From Luteimonas colneyensis (GTDB lineage Bacteria; Pseudomonadota; Gammaproteobacteria; Xanthomonadales; Xanthomonadaceae): a stretch of DNA of 64,000 nt. The DNA is taken from NCBI RefSeq assembly GCF_014836665.1, contig NZ_JACSQJ010000002.1, positions 407,252 through 471,251 of the forward strand, read 5' to 3'. The position numbers were made by a program, and so were the translations under genes. The notes below the pieces were generated by a model. The model ran no database searches and was not told the origin of the DNA. It worked only from the letters and a program-made list of their open reading frames with translations. Positions 53,340 to 63,133 of this stretch are shown here, piece after piece. Position 1 is the stretch's first letter; each line of letters starts with the position of its first letter.

Positions 53340-53538
53340 GGGCGGTCTCCAGGAGGATGGTCGTCGGCCGCCGGTGCATCCACGACAGGGGAGCCGCGTG
53401 GCGGTGATCAGGGGGCGCCTGCACCGGCAGCCGACGTGGGTCCATTGCACGCGATCGGCGCCTGCGCCGCCGCCGGCCGGTCGCGGGCGTTCGGGTAAGC
53501 TGTCGGACCCTTCCCGGGTCAGGACACTCCGAGCGCGC

Positions 53539-54099
53539 ATGGCCAGTGCCGACAGCCACCTCGACGGCGAACGCATCCTGCTCTGCGTGTGCGGCGGCAT
53601 CGCCGCGTACAAGTCCGCCGACCTCGTGCGCCGCCTGCGCGATGCCGGCGCGCAGGTGCGGGTGGCGATGACCGAAAGCGCGACGCACTTCGTCGGCGCC
53701 ACCACCTTCCAGGCGCTGTCGGGCGAGACCGTGCGCACCTCGCTGTGGGACCCGGCGGCCGAGGCGGCGATGGGCCACATCGAACTCGCGCGCTGGGCGA
53801 CGCGGGTGCTGGTGGCCCCGGCCACGGCCAACACGCTGGCGAAGCTGGCCACCGGCTTCGCCGACAACCTCGTCACCACGCTGTGCCTGGCCACCACCGC
53901 GCCGCTGGCGCTGGCACCGGCGATGAACCACCGCATGTGGCTGCATCCGGCCACGCAGGCCAACGTGGCGCGGCTGCGCGAGCGCGGCGCGCTGGTGGTG
54001 GGGCCGGTGGACGGGCCGCTGGCCGAGGGCGAGTCGGGCCCCGGGCGCATGGCCGAGCCGCTGGACATCGTCGCCGCGCTCGCGACGCCGGCGGCATGA
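53539..54099 (+). CDS. coaC: CoaC, phosphopantothenoylcysteine decarboxylase, as a separate gene
   Basis: A 186-aa flavoprotein: [23 protein letters not shown], the active-site region [18 protein letters not shown], the PASANT-equivalent [15 protein letters not shown] and the [12 protein letters not shown] loop. Decarboxylates 4'-phosphopantothenoylcysteine in CoA synthesis. In most proteobacteria it is the first domain of one CoaBC polypeptide. Here the frame ends right after [15 protein letters not shown] and coaB starts in another frame, overlapping by ATGA (54096-54099). Confidence 0.9.
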   Translation: MASADSHLDGERILLCVCGGIAAYKSADLVRRLRDAGAQVRVAMTESATHFVGATTFQALSGETVRTSLWDPAAEAAMGHIELARWATRVLVAPATANTLAKLATGFADNLVTTLCLATTAPLALAPAMNHRMWLHPATQANVARLRERGALVVGPVDGPLAEGESGPGRMAEPLDIVAALATPAA

Positions 54100-54752
54100 G
54101 CGGCGACCTCGCCGGCTTGCGCGTGGTGGTCAGCGCCGGGCCCACGTACGAGGACATCGATCCGGTCCGCTTCGTCGGCAACCGCAGCAGCGGCAAGATG
54201 GGCTTCGCCATCGCCGCGGCCGCCGCGCGCCGCGGCGCCACCACCATCCTGGTCGCCGGCCCGGTGGCGCTGGACACGCCTGCCGGCGTCGAGCGCCGCG
54301 ACGTGCGCTCGGCCGCGCAGATGCACGCCGCGGTGATGGCCGCGCTGCCGGCCGACGTCTACGTCGGTGCCGCCGCGGTCGCCGACTTCACCCCGGCCGC
54401 GTTCGCCGAAGGCAAGATCAAGAAGACGCCCGGCGACGAGGGGCTGGTCCTCGAGCTGGTGCGCACCGCCGATATCCTCGCCGACGTCGCGACGCATCCG
54501 CGACGCCCGCGGCTCGTCGTCGGCTTCGCCGCCGAGACCGGCGACCTCGAGGCCAATGCGCTCGACAAGCTGGCACGCAAGCGCGTCGACATGGTCGCCG
54601 CCAACCGCGTCGGCGTGGCCGGCAGCGGCTTCGAGGCCGACGACAACACGCTGCATGTCTTGGACGCCGGCGGCGGCCGCGTGCTCGGGCCGGCAGCCAA
54701 GACCACGCTCGCCGACGCGCTGCTCGACCTCGTCGCCGCGCGCCTGCGCTGA
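54096..54752 (+). CDS. coaB: CoaB, phosphopantothenate-cysteine ligase, as a separate gene
   Basis: A 218-aa ligase domain: [57 protein letters not shown] and VGFAAETGD. Joins phosphopantothenate and cysteine using CTP. Begins by ATGA overlap with coaC. The domain starts only a few residues after ATG, so little is missing. Either a natural split with coupled translation or a -1 frame change in the junction of an originally fused gene. Both halves look intact. Confidence 0.9.
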   Translation: MSGDLAGLRVVVSAGPTYEDIDPVRFVGNRSSGKMGFAIAAAAARRGATTILVAGPVALDTPAGVERRDVRSAAQMHAAVMAALPADVYVGAAAVADFTPAAFAEGKIKKTPGDEGLVLELVRTADILADVATHPRRPRLVVGFAAETGDLEANALDKLARKRVDMVAANRVGVAGSGFEADDNTLHVLDAGGGRVLGPAAKTTLADALLDLVAARLR

Positions 54753-54777
54753 CCGACCGACAAGGACCGCCCTCCGC

Positions 54778-55236
54778 ATGCCGCACACGCTGGACCTGAA
54801 GATCCTCGACCCGCGCATCGGCGGCGAATGGCCGCTGCCGGCGCACGCCACCGACGGCAGCGCGGGCCTCGACCTGCGCGCGGCCATCGACGCCCCGCTG
54901 GAGCTCGCGGGCGGCGACACCGCGCTGGTGCCGTCGGGCATCGCCATCCACATCGCCGATCCCGGCCTGTGCGCGATGGTGCTGCCGCGTTCCGGCCTCG
55001 GCCACCGCCACGGCCTGGTGCTCGGCAACGGCACCGGCCTGATCGACGCCGACTACCAGGGGCCGCTCATGGTCAGCCTGTGGAACCGCTCGCGGGAGGC
55101 GTACACCGTGCAGCCGGGCGACCGCATCGCGCAGCTGGTGCTGGTGCCGGTCGTGCGCGCGGGGCTGCGTGTGGTGGATACTTTCGACGAGAGCGCGCGG
55201 GGGGCGGGTGGCTTCGGCCACACCGGCGTGCGCTGA
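54778..55236 (+). CDS. dut: dUTP diphosphatase
   Basis: A 152-aa trimeric dUTPase with the five motifs: [35 protein letters not shown] (motifs 2 and 3 merged region), [12 protein letters not shown] and the C-terminal GAGGFGHTG. Hydrolyses dUTP to dUMP, preventing uracil in DNA. Follows coaB by 25 bases and precedes algC, as in Pseudomonas and Xanthomonas. Confidence 0.95.
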   Translation: MPHTLDLKILDPRIGGEWPLPAHATDGSAGLDLRAAIDAPLELAGGDTALVPSGIAIHIADPGLCAMVLPRSGLGHRHGLVLGNGTGLIDADYQGPLMVSLWNRSREAYTVQPGDRIAQLVLVPVVRAGLRVVDTFDESARGAGGFGHTGVR

Positions 55237-55252
55237 CCCGGGGAGCAACGAC

Positions 55253-57565
55253 GTGAAGCTATCGAACAAGACGCGCCAGGCCGTGCTGCAGTCGCGGCGG
55301 GCGCTGCAGCTGCTGGCGGCCCTGCTGGTCCTGCTGGCGGCGTGGCTGGCCTGGACCGGCTGGCAGCAGATGCAGGACGGCGCGCGCCGCGACCAGCTCG
55401 GCATCACCCGCGACGCGCTGGCGCAGGCCACGACGCGAGCGCTGCAGAACGAACTCCAGCGCTTCGACGAGCGCCTGGCCTCGACGCCGGTGCGCGACGC
55501 CCTGGCCGCCGGCGACTTCACGGCCGCGGCCGCGGCGCTCGGTCGCGACTGGCCGAACCTCGAGCACGCCGCGATCCTCGACACGGGGCTGGACGAGGAA
55601 TACGCCAATGCGGAACAGGCGGGCTACGGGCGCATCGCGGTGGCCGAGGCCGCGATGACCGAAGGCAAGCCGGTGCTGTGGGTCGTGCGCGACGGCGAGG
55701 CCCCCGGGCTGGCGCTGGCCGCGCCGGCGCGCGTGGGCGACGCGATGGTCGGCGTCGCCTATGTCCGCCTGCCGGTGGCGCGCGCCTCCGCGGGGCTCGA
55801 TGCCGTCGACGTGCCGGGTTCCACCTACCTCGCGCTGCGCCAGGGCGGATACACCCTCGCCGAGCGCGGCGACGCCGCGTACAAGGAGTCCGCCGAACGC
55901 ATGGCGGTGCCCGTGGACGGGACCGGCCTGCGCGTGGCCGCCGGGCTGCCGCCGCGCCCGACCGCACTGTTCGGCCTGGCCGCGGTGCCATCGTTCGTGG
56001 CCGCGGCGATCCTGCTGCTGCTGGCCTACACGCTGTCGCGCCTGCCGTCGCTGGTCGGCAGGAGCGACGAGGACGAGGCCGGCCCCTCCCCCACCCTGGA
56101 GCAGACCCTGGAAATGGAACCGGTGAAAGACCCTGAAACCGCCGCCGCGCCGGTGCCGGTGCGCGAGGCGAAGGCGGCGGCGGTCGCGATCGACCCCGGC
56201 ATCTTCCGCGCCTACGACATCCGCGGCATCGTCGGGCAGTCGCTCGACATCGGCGTGGCCGAGCTGATCGGCCATGCCATCGGTTCGCTGATGCACGAGC
56301 AGGGCCTGAAGGACATCGTCGTCGGCCGCGACGGCCGCCTGTCCGGCCCGGACATGGTCGCCGGCCTCACCGCCGGCCTGCGCAAGGCCGGCCGCGAGGT
56401 CATCGACATCGGCATGGTGCCCACGCCGGTGGTGTACTTCGGCGCCTACCACCTGCGCACCGGCTGCTGCGTCTCCATTACCGGCAGCCACAACCCGCCC
56501 GACTACAACGGCTTCAAGATCGTGGTCGGCGGCGAGACGCTGTCCGGCGCCGCGATCACCGACCTCTACGCGCGCATCGCCGACGACCGGCTGCACACCG
56601 CGCCGTCGCCGGGTGGCGTGACCGAGCGCGACATCGGCGACGACTACGTCGAGCGCATCGCCTCCGACGTCCAGCTCGACCGCCCGCTCAAGGTCGTGGT
56701 CGACGCCGGCCACGGCGTCGCCGGCGAGATCGGGCCGCGGGTGCTGGAAGCCATCGGCGCCCACGTCGAGCCGCTGTTCTGCGAGATCGACGGCACCTTC
56801 CCCAACCACCACCCGGACCCGAGCGAACCGCACAACCTCGCCGACCTGGTGGACATGGTGAAGCGCTTCGACGCCGACCTCGGCATCGCCTTCGACGGCG
56901 ATGGCGACCGCCTGGGCGTGGTCACGAAGGGCGGCGAGAACATCTTCCCCGACCGCCTGCTGATGCTGTTCGCCGCCGACGTGCTCGAGCGCAACCCCGG
57001 CGCGGTGATCGTCTACGACGTGAAGTGCACCGGCCGCCTGCAGGGGCACATCCTGCGCCACGGCGGCAGCCCGCTGATGTGGAAGACCGGGCATTCGCTG
57101 ATCAAGTCGAAGATGCGCGAGACCGAAGCCGAGCTGGCCGGCGAGATGAGCGGCCACTTCTTCTTCGGCGAGCGCTGGTACGGCTTCGACGACGGCATCT
57201 ACGCCGCCGCGCGCCTGCTCGAGATCCTGGCCGCGCGCCCGGAGGAGCCGGGCGAGGTGCTGGCCGCGCTTCCGACCGGCGTCGCCACCCCGGAGATCAA
57301 GGTCGACGCGCCCAACGGCAACCCGCACGCCTTCGTCGAGCGCTTCCTGGCGCAGGCGAAGTTCGAGGCCGGCGCGCGCCCGTCGACCATCGACGGCCTG
57401 CGCGTGGACTTCCCCGACGGCTGGGGACTGGTCCGCGCCTCCAACACCACCCCGGTGCTGGTGCTGCGCTTCGACGCCGACAGCGAGGAGGCGCTCGACC
57501 GGATCCGCGCGGTGTTCCGCGAGCAGCTGCTGGCGGTGGACCCGGAGCTGCCGCTGCCGTTCTGA
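55253..57565 (+). CDS. algC: AlgC-type phosphomannomutase/phosphoglucomutase with N-terminal membrane domain
   Basis: A 770-aa protein. Residues 1-290 hold two membrane helices (about 17-37 and 246-266) around a periplasmic sensor-like region, followed by an acidic linker. The mutase core begins near residue 317 (PGIFRAYDIRGIVG) with phosphoserine Ser412 in SITGSHNPPDYNG, metal loop AFDGDGDRLG, sugar loop GEMSGHFFF and phosphate loop RASNTTPVLVLR. Interconverts mannose and glucose 1- and 6-phosphates for exopolysaccharide and LPS. GTG 55253 follows GGGGAG. A long N-terminal form is also known in Pseudomonas AlgC-type loci. Confidence 0.92.
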   Translation: MKLSNKTRQAVLQSRRALQLLAALLVLLAAWLAWTGWQQMQDGARRDQLGITRDALAQATTRALQNELQRFDERLASTPVRDALAAGDFTAAAAALGRDWPNLEHAAILDTGLDEEYANAEQAGYGRIAVAEAAMTEGKPVLWVVRDGEAPGLALAAPARVGDAMVGVAYVRLPVARASAGLDAVDVPGSTYLALRQGGYTLAERGDAAYKESAERMAVPVDGTGLRVAAGLPPRPTALFGLAAVPSFVAAAILLLLAYTLSRLPSLVGRSDEDEAGPSPTLEQTLEMEPVKDPETAAAPVPVREAKAAAVAIDPGIFRAYDIRGIVGQSLDIGVAELIGHAIGSLMHEQGLKDIVVGRDGRLSGPDMVAGLTAGLRKAGREVIDIGMVPTPVVYFGAYHLRTGCCVSITGSHNPPDYNGFKIVVGGETLSGAAITDLYARIADDRLHTAPSPGGVTERDIGDDYVERIASDVQLDRPLKVVVDAGHGVAGEIGPRVLEAIGAHVEPLFCEIDGTFPNHHPDPSEPHNLADLVDMVKRFDADLGIAFDGDGDRLGVVTKGGENIFPDRLLMLFAADVLERNPGAVIVYDVKCTGRLQGHILRHGGSPLMWKTGHSLIKSKMRETEAELAGEMSGHFFFGERWYGFDDGIYAAARLLEILAARPEEPGEVLAALPTGVATPEIKVDAPNGNPHAFVERFLAQAKFEAGARPSTIDGLRVDFPDGWGLVRASNTTPVLVLRFDADSEEALDRIRAVFREQLLAVDPELPLPF

Positions 57566-57573
57566 TCGCCCGC

Positions 57574-58590
57574 TCAGACCGCCAGGCGCTCGATGGGCGC
57601 GCGGAAGAGGTCGAGGGCAATCCAGTCGGGACGGAAGCGGCCGTGCCGGTCGACCACTCCCGACTGGTCGAAGCCGATGCGGCCAAGCAGCCAGGACGGC
57701 TGGTCGTCGCTGGCATTGATGACCGGATCGCTGGTGAACGCGAGCTCGTAGCCACTGGCCCTGGCCCGCGCCAGCACGGTGTCGTCGTATCGGCCGTGCG
57801 GGAAGGACAGGGTGGCAGGCGGCGGCGCGGCGAGGTGCCGGCCGAGGATCGTGCGCGCCCCCGCCAGCTCCGCGTCCAGGTCCGCGGCGCGCGGCATCGG
57901 CACGTGGGTCTTGCCATGGGCGCCGATCGCCACGCCGCCCGCGGCCAGCGCGCGCAGCTCGTCGCCCGTCACCATCTGGCGGGTGCCATCGTCCATGGCG
58001 GCGGCGAAGGGCGCCAGCACGACCGCCCGCCGCTCCGGCGACAGGGCTTCCAGCGCGGCGATCACGGCGCGCAGGCCGTCGAGCGAATCGGCCGGAACCG
58101 GCGCCAGCGGATGCCCGGCCTCGGCCAGCGCGGCGAGCAGCGCGGGCATGCGCACGCGACCGAGCCGGAATGCCGCCACCAGCCGCTCCTGGAAGAAGGC
58201 CTCGTCGCGGTCGACCGCGTCGGCGACGGTGAACAGCAGCGCCGGCATGCCGGCCGCGCGCAGGCGCGGCAGCGCATGGTCGTGGTTGTCGGCCCAGCCG
58301 TCGTCGAAGGTGACCAGCAGGGCGCGGTCGGGCAGCGGCCGGCCGTCGCGGCGCGCCGCCAGCACGTCGTCCATCGAGACCGGGTTGTAGTGCCGCGCGA
58401 AGAACGCCAGGCAGCGGTCGAGCAGGCCGGCCTCGAGGGTGTAGTCCGGGTCGCATGATGCCCAGCGCGGATCCTGTTCGGTCAGCACGCGATGGAACAT
58501 CACCACCGTCAGGGCGCGGCGGTTGCGGACGCGGTGGTACAGTCCAAGCAGGCCGCTGCGATAGAGCGCGCGCTTGACCAGGTCCGTCAT
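57574..58590 (-). CDS. Polysaccharide deacetylase-family protein
   Basis: A 338-aa NodB-like protein: TVVMFHRVL, the catalytic LLVTFDDGWADNHDHALP (Asp-Asp metal motif) and LSFPHGRYDD near the C-terminus. The family removes N- or O-acetyl groups from surface polysaccharide; with the neighbouring algC and glycosyltransferase this suggests envelope or exopolysaccharide modification. Start ATG 58590 shares bases with the divergent glycosyltransferase start. Confidence 0.87.
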   Translation of the reverse strand: MTDLVKRALYRSGLLGLYHRVRNRRALTVVMFHRVLTEQDPRWASCDPDYTLEAGLLDRCLAFFARHYNPVSMDDVLAARRDGRPLPDRALLVTFDDGWADNHDHALPRLRAAGMPALLFTVADAVDRDEAFFQERLVAAFRLGRVRMPALLAALAEAGHPLAPVPADSLDGLRAVIAALEALSPERRAVVLAPFAAAMDDGTRQMVTGDELRALAAGGVAIGAHGKTHVPMPRAADLDAELAGARTILGRHLAAPPPATLSFPHGRYDDTVLARARASGYELAFTSDPVINASDDQPSWLLGRIGFDQSGVVDRHGRFRPDWIALDLFRAPIERLAV

Positions 58591-59512
58591 GGCCGCCATC
58601 CCCGAAACCTCCGTCGTCATCCCCACTTGGAACCGGCGCCACCTGATCGCTCGTGCGATCGATTCGGTGCTCGCGCAGACGCGGCCGGTGGACGAGGTCA
58701 TCGTCATCGACGACGGCTCCACGGACGGCACCGGAGCCTGGCTGGCCGATCGCTACGGAGAACGCGTTCTGTGCGTGCGGCAGGACAACGCCGGCGTCTC
58801 GGCGGCGCGCAACCGCGGCCTGGCGCTGGCGCGGGGACGCTATATCGCCCTGCTCGACAGCGACGACGAATGGCTGCCGGAGAAGACCGCGCGGCAGGTG
58901 GCCTTCCTGGAGTCGCATCCGGACATCGGCATGGTCCTGTGCGACGTGGAGCGGATGAATCCCGACGGCTCGCGGATCGACGTGTTCGACCGCCGCCGGC
59001 AGATCCCGCGGGACGGGCCGGCACTGCGCTGGGTGCTGCGCGAGCCAGCGCTGGCACCACTGTCGGTGCTGATGCGCCGCGAGGTGTACGAGACGGTGGG
59101 TGGGTTCGACGAAGGCCTGCGGACCGCCGAGGACCTCGACTTCCACCTGCGGGTCGCGGCGCGATGGCCGATCGGCGTGGTATCGGCGCCGCTGGCGCGC
59201 GCCCTGCGCGGTCACGACGGGCTGTCTTCGCTGGCTTCGACCGAGGACGACTACGTGACGGTGATGGAGCGCGCGGCGCACGCGGCGACCGGGCAGGTGC
59301 CCGAGGACGAGCGCCGCCAGGCGCTGGCCGCGGCCTACGTCAGGAACGCGGAGGAATACCTGTGGCGCGGGCAGTACCGGCAGGCCGGCCATCTGGCGCG
59401 CAAAGCCTGGGCGCTGGGGCCGGATGCGCCGCTGCGGCGCCGCCTGCTGCACCTGCTGCCGCGCGCGGGCAAGGCCTGGCTGCGGTCGATGCTGTCGCGA
59501 CGGCCGGCGTGA
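58589..59512 (+). CDS. Family 2 glycosyltransferase
   Basis: A 307-aa GT-A enzyme: SVVIPTWNRRHLIARAIDSVL, DDGSTDGTGAWL, GVSAARNRGLALARGRYIALLDSDDEW (DxD-like DSDD), and the acceptor side FDEGLRTAEDLDFHLRVA with the ED motif. No membrane helix. Transfers a sugar from a nucleotide donor; donor and acceptor are unknown. A TTG at 58574 is an alternative start; both starts lie within or against the divergent deacetylase gene. Confidence 0.88.
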   Translation: MAAIPETSVVIPTWNRRHLIARAIDSVLAQTRPVDEVIVIDDGSTDGTGAWLADRYGERVLCVRQDNAGVSAARNRGLALARGRYIALLDSDDEWLPEKTARQVAFLESHPDIGMVLCDVERMNPDGSRIDVFDRRRQIPRDGPALRWVLREPALAPLSVLMRREVYETVGGFDEGLRTAEDLDFHLRVAARWPIGVVSAPLARALRGHDGLSSLASTEDDYVTVMERAAHAATGQVPEDERRQALAAAYVRNAEEYLWRGQYRQAGHLARKAWALGPDAPLRRRLLHLLPRAGKAWLRSMLSRRPA

Positions 59513-59531
59513 TCGCGGCCCCCGTGGGCCT

Positions 59532-60173
59532 TCAGCCCGGGGCGTCGAGGCCCTTCATGCTCCGGTAGCGCTCGAGCGCGCCGTCCAGGTCGCTGCCCAG
59601 CGAGGCGCGGTCGGCCAGCTGGCGCTCCATGATCGCCTGCTGGCGCACCAGGTCGCCGTGCTGGGCCTGGATTCCGTCGACCAGGGCCTTGCCCACGGGC
59701 TGCCCCAGCAGTTCGCGCTCGGCGGCCTGGCGCAGCAGCGACAGCAGGCTCTGGCGCAGGTTGGTGATGCTCAGCCCGGAGGTCTTCAGCGCTTCCTCCA
59801 CCAGGGTGATGCGCTCGCCGTAGGCACGGCGCAGGTCGTTCTCGGTGGCGTAGGACTCCACCATCGCCAGGTCGCGGCGATGGCGCTCGGCCTCCGCCAT
59901 CTCGGCCTCGGCCGCGGCGCGGGCGGCCAGCGCCGCTGCGGCGCGTTCGTCGCCGGTCAGCGCGCGCGGTACTTCGCCGGTACGGTTGCCGCTGGCGGCG
60001 TTGATCTCGGTGCGGGCGCGGTCGAGCGCGTCGGCCGGCAGCGTGTCGCCGCAGACCTGGACGCCGTTCTCGTCCCAGCAGTAGAGCTTCTTGTCCGTGG
60101 GCGCCTTCTGCGCCGCGGCGGCCAGGGGCAGCGCGGCGAGCAGGATGCCGGCGATGCAGCGGGTGGTCTTCAT
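59532..60173 (-). CDS. Exported helical protein with DUF4124-like N-terminus
   Basis: A 213-aa protein with signal peptide (1-21, LAAAAQ), a short domain with two cysteines (KKLYCWDENGVQVCGDTLP, as in DUF4124-type modules), then a long helical region (ERAAAALAARAAAEAEMAEAERHRRDLAMVESYA, shown in part) ending with KGLDAPG. Function unknown. Lies upstream-adjacent to pyrE on the same strand with 26 bases between. Confidence 0.72.
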   Translation of the reverse strand: MKTTRCIAGILLAALPLAAAAQKAPTDKKLYCWDENGVQVCGDTLPADALDRARTEINAASGNRTGEVPRALTGDERAAAALAARAAAEAEMAEAERHRRDLAMVESYATENDLRRAYGERITLVEEALKTSGLSITNLRQSLLSLLRQAAERELLGQPVGKALVDGIQAQHGDLVRQQAIMERQLADRASLGSDLDGALERYRSMKGLDAPG

Positions 60174-60199
60174 CGTGTCCGTCCCCCCGGTCGGTCGAA

Positions 60200-60862
60200 T
60201 CAGGTGGCCGCGCTGCCGTAGCGCGCGCGGTAGGCGAGCAGGCGCTCGCGTTCGGCCGACAGTGTCGCGCTTTCGCCGGTGAACGCAAGCAGGTCGGCGA
60301 GGCTGGCGATGGCCACCACCGGCACGCCCTCGCCGGCGGCCACCTGGGCCGCGGCCGAGCGCCGGTCGGCCGCGGCCTCGTCCAGCACTTCCTGGCGGTC
60401 CAGCGCGATCGCCACGCCCGCGGCAATGCCGCCGGCCGCGCGGATCAGATCCAGCGCCTCGCGCACGGCGGTGCCGGCGGTGAGCACGTCGTCGACCACC
60501 AGCACGCGGCGTCCGTCGAGCGCGGCGCCCACTAGCGTGCCGCCTTCGCCGTGGTCCTTGGCTTCCTTGCGGTTGTAGGCCAGCGGCAGGTCGCGGCCGC
60601 GGCGGGCGTACTCGCAGGCCAGCGCGGTGGCCAGCGGGATGCCCTTGTAGGCGGGGCCGAACAGCAGGTCGAAGTCGAGTCCCGCGGCATCGATGGCGTC
60701 GGCGTAGCAGGCGGCCAGGGTGGCCAGCACGGCGCCGGAGTCGAAGCGCCCGGCGTTGAAGAAATAGGGGCTGGTGCGGCCGGACTTGAGCGTGAACTCG
60801 CCGAAGCGCAGGGCGTCGGCCTGCAGCGCCAGGCGCAGGAACCGGGTGCGGTGGTCGGGCAT
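60200..60862 (-). CDS. pyrE: Orotate phosphoribosyltransferase
   Basis: A 220-aa type I phosphoribosyltransferase: FTLKSGRTSPYFFNAGRFDSG, KGIPLATALA, YNRKEAKDHGEGGTLVGA (flexible loop) and the PRPP motif VLVVDDVLTAGTAVREAL. Makes orotidine 5'-phosphate in pyrimidine synthesis. Length normal. Confidence 0.95.
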   Translation of the reverse strand: MPDHRTRFLRLALQADALRFGEFTLKSGRTSPYFFNAGRFDSGAVLATLAACYADAIDAAGLDFDLLFGPAYKGIPLATALACEYARRGRDLPLAYNRKEAKDHGEGGTLVGAALDGRRVLVVDDVLTAGTAVREALDLIRAAGGIAAGVAIALDRQEVLDEAAADRRSAAAQVAAGEGVPVVAIASLADLLAFTGESATLSAERERLLAYRARYGSAAT

Positions 60863-60985
60863 GGCGTGTGCAGGGCGGTCGCGGGAGCGCCATGGTAGCA
60901 ACCCGGTGTGCATTGACCGGGATCAACGCTCCGGGGACACGGCATGGCTATGGTCGGCGTGACGGAATCCTTGTGGAGGAGCGAC

Positions 60986-62197
60986 ATGTACGACCGGACC
61001 AGGCTCGGGCTTGCGATCACGGCCATCCTGCTGGTGGCGGTGGCCTGCGGGAAGACGGACGGCGACCGCGCTGCCCCGGTGGCCGGGGGCGCCACGGCCG
61101 TGGATGCGCCCGCGGCCGCCACGCCGCCCGCCGGCGATCCGGTGGCGGTCGAAGGCGTGCCCGGTACCGCGCCGACCGCCGGCGCCGCGGACCCGGCGGA
61201 CGCCGCGGCCGCCGGCGGCGGAAACACGCTGCGCACCACCGCCGCGGCGATGTTCGGCACCATCCCCGAGCGCGTGGAGGCGCTGCGCGGCAAGCCGCTG
61301 TCGGACGACCAGGTCGAACTCGGCCACATGCTGTTCTTCGACCCCCGCCTGTCGAGCAGCCAGCTCATCACCTGCAACACCTGCCACAGCCTCGGCACCG
61401 GCGGCGCCGACAACGTGCCGGTCTCGATCGGGCACGGCTGGCAGCGCGGCCCGCGCAACTCGCCGACCGTGCTCAACGCGGTGTTCAACGCCGCGCAGTT
61501 CTGGGACGGCCGCGCCGCCGACCTCGCCGAGCAGGCCAAGGGCCCGGTGCAGGCCAGCGTCGAGATGAACAGCACCCCGGAGCTGGTGGTGAAGACCCTC
61601 GAAAGCATCCCCGAATACGTCGACCGCTTCGGCAAGGCCTTCCCGGGCGAGGCCCGGCCGGTGAGCTTCGACAACATGGCGTTCGCGCTGGAGGCCTTCG
61701 AGGCCACGCTGGTGACGCCGGACTCGCGCTTCGACCGCTGGGTGCTGGGCGACGACGCCGCGCTGGACGCCACCGAGCGCCGCGGCCTGGAGCTGTTCGT
61801 GTCCTCGGGCTGCGCCTCCTGCCACAACGGGCGCAACTTCGGCGGCCAGGCCTATTTCCCGTTCGGCGTGATCGAGCGCCCGGGCGCCGAGATCCTGCCG
61901 GCGGGCGACAAGGGCCGCTTCGAGGTGACCGCCACGGCCAGCGACGAGTACGTGTTCCGCGCCGCGCCGCTGCGCAACGTCGAGCTGACCGCGCCGTATT
62001 TCCACTCCGGCCAGGTCTGGGACCTCGAGCAGGCGGTGGCGATCATGGGCACGGCGCAGCTGGGCCGCGAACTGGACGGGGACGAGGCCAGCGCCATCGC
62101 CGCCTTCCTGCGCACCCTGACCGGGCGCCAGCCGACGGTGGAGTATCCGATCCTGCCGCCGAGCACGGCGACGACCCCGCGGCCGGTCGCGCAGTAG
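60986..62197 (+). CDS. Di-heme cytochrome c peroxidase-family lipoprotein
   Basis: A 403-aa protein. Lipobox in LLVAVACGKT, then an Ala/Pro-rich linker to about residue 80. The peroxidase domain has two CxxCH heme sites (CNTCHSLG, CASCHNGR), plus the conserved FFDPRLSSSQLITCN, NSPTVLNAVFNAAQFWDGRA and TAPYFHSGQVWDLEQAV. This CcpA/MauG family reduces hydrogen peroxide in the periplasm. ATG 60986 follows GGAGGAG. Divergent from pyrE. Confidence 0.9.
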   Translation: MYDRTRLGLAITAILLVAVACGKTDGDRAAPVAGGATAVDAPAAATPPAGDPVAVEGVPGTAPTAGAADPADAAAAGGGNTLRTTAAAMFGTIPERVEALRGKPLSDDQVELGHMLFFDPRLSSSQLITCNTCHSLGTGGADNVPVSIGHGWQRGPRNSPTVLNAVFNAAQFWDGRAADLAEQAKGPVQASVEMNSTPELVVKTLESIPEYVDRFGKAFPGEARPVSFDNMAFALEAFEATLVTPDSRFDRWVLGDDAALDATERRGLELFVSSGCASCHNGRNFGGQAYFPFGVIERPGAEILPAGDKGRFEVTATASDEYVFRAAPLRNVELTAPYFHSGQVWDLEQAVAIMGTAQLGRELDGDEASAIAAFLRTLTGRQPTVEYPILPPSTATTPRPVAQ

Positions 62198-62308
62198 GGC
62201 GCCGGCGACAGGAGGGAAGACGCCGGCCATCGCCGGCGCCGGTGCGCTAACCTTGGACCGCGACGGGCCTGTGCCCGCCGCGTCCGTCTTTCCAGCACCG
62301 GCAGCAGC

Positions 62309-63133
62309 ATGCGCATCATCAGCTTCAACGCCAACGGCATCCGTTCGGCCGCCAACAAGGGCTTCTTCGACTGGTTCAGGGCCCAGGACGCCGACATCCT
62401 CTGCGTCCAGGAAACCAAGGCCCAGGAGCACCAGCTCGCCGCCGCCGATGGCAACGGCGTGCATCCCGACTTCCTGCCCGAGGGCTACCGCGCCTGGTTC
62501 AAGGACGCGAGCACGAAGAAGGGCTACAGCGGCGTGGCGATCTACAGCCGCCGCGAGCCCGACGAGGTGCGCACGGCGCTGGGCTGGGCGCCCTTCGACG
62601 ACGAGGGCCGCTACATCGAGGCGCGCTTCGGCAACCTCAGCGTGGTCTCGTTCTACATCCCGTCCGGTTCTTCCGGCGAGCTGCGCCAGGGCTTCAAGTT
62701 CGAGGTCATGGACTGGCTGAAGGCGCACCTGGACGAATGGCTGGCCAGCGGCCGCGACTACGTGCTGTGCGGGGACTGGAACATCGTGCGCTCGCGCAAC
62801 GACATCAGGAACTGGACCGGCAACCAGAAGAACTCCGGCTGCCTGCCGCCCGAGCGCGCCTGGCTCAACGGCATGATCGCCGACGCCTGCGGCGACGGCC
62901 TGTGCGAGCCGCCGGCGCAGGGCTGGCGCGATGCGCTGCGCGTGCTGCGCCCCGAGGCCGCCGAGTACACCTGGTGGAGCAACCGCGGCGCCGCGCGCGC
63001 CAACAACGTCGGCTGGCGGATCGACTACCAGTTCGTGACGCCTGGTTTGGCCGAGCGAGTCGAGGCCTGCGCCGTGCACGCCGAGCCCCGCTTCTCCGAC
63101 CATGCGCCGCTGGTCGTGGACTACCGCGAATGA
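62309..63133 (+). CDS. xth: Exodeoxyribonuclease III
   Basis: A 274-aa AP endonuclease: ISFNANGIRSA, QETKAQ (metal Glu), GYSGVAIYSR, YVLCGDWNIVRSRNDIRNW (Asp-x-Asn) and the C-terminal FSDHAPLVVDY (SDH). Acts at abasic sites and as 3'-5' exonuclease in base excision repair. Closer to the XthA/ExoA short form. Overlaps the next start by ATGA (63130-63133). Confidence 0.94.
   Translation: MRIISFNANGIRSAANKGFFDWFRAQDADILCVQETKAQEHQLAAADGNGVHPDFLPEGYRAWFKDASTKKGYSGVAIYSRREPDEVRTALGWAPFDDEGRYIEARFGNLSVVSFYIPSGSSGELRQGFKFEVMDWLKAHLDEWLASGRDYVLCGDWNIVRSRNDIRNWTGNQKNSGCLPPERAWLNGMIADACGDGLCEPPAQGWRDALRVLRPEAAEYTWWSNRGAARANNVGWRIDYQFVTPGLAERVEACAVHAEPRFSDHAPLVVDYRE

Noticed and set aside
55259-59452. 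Very long open frame on the minus strand (over 1,390 codons) opposite algC and its neighbours
   Set aside because: It runs antisense to well-supported genes, crosses several of them and has low-complexity His/Arg/Ala composition typical of shadow frames in G+C-rich DNA.
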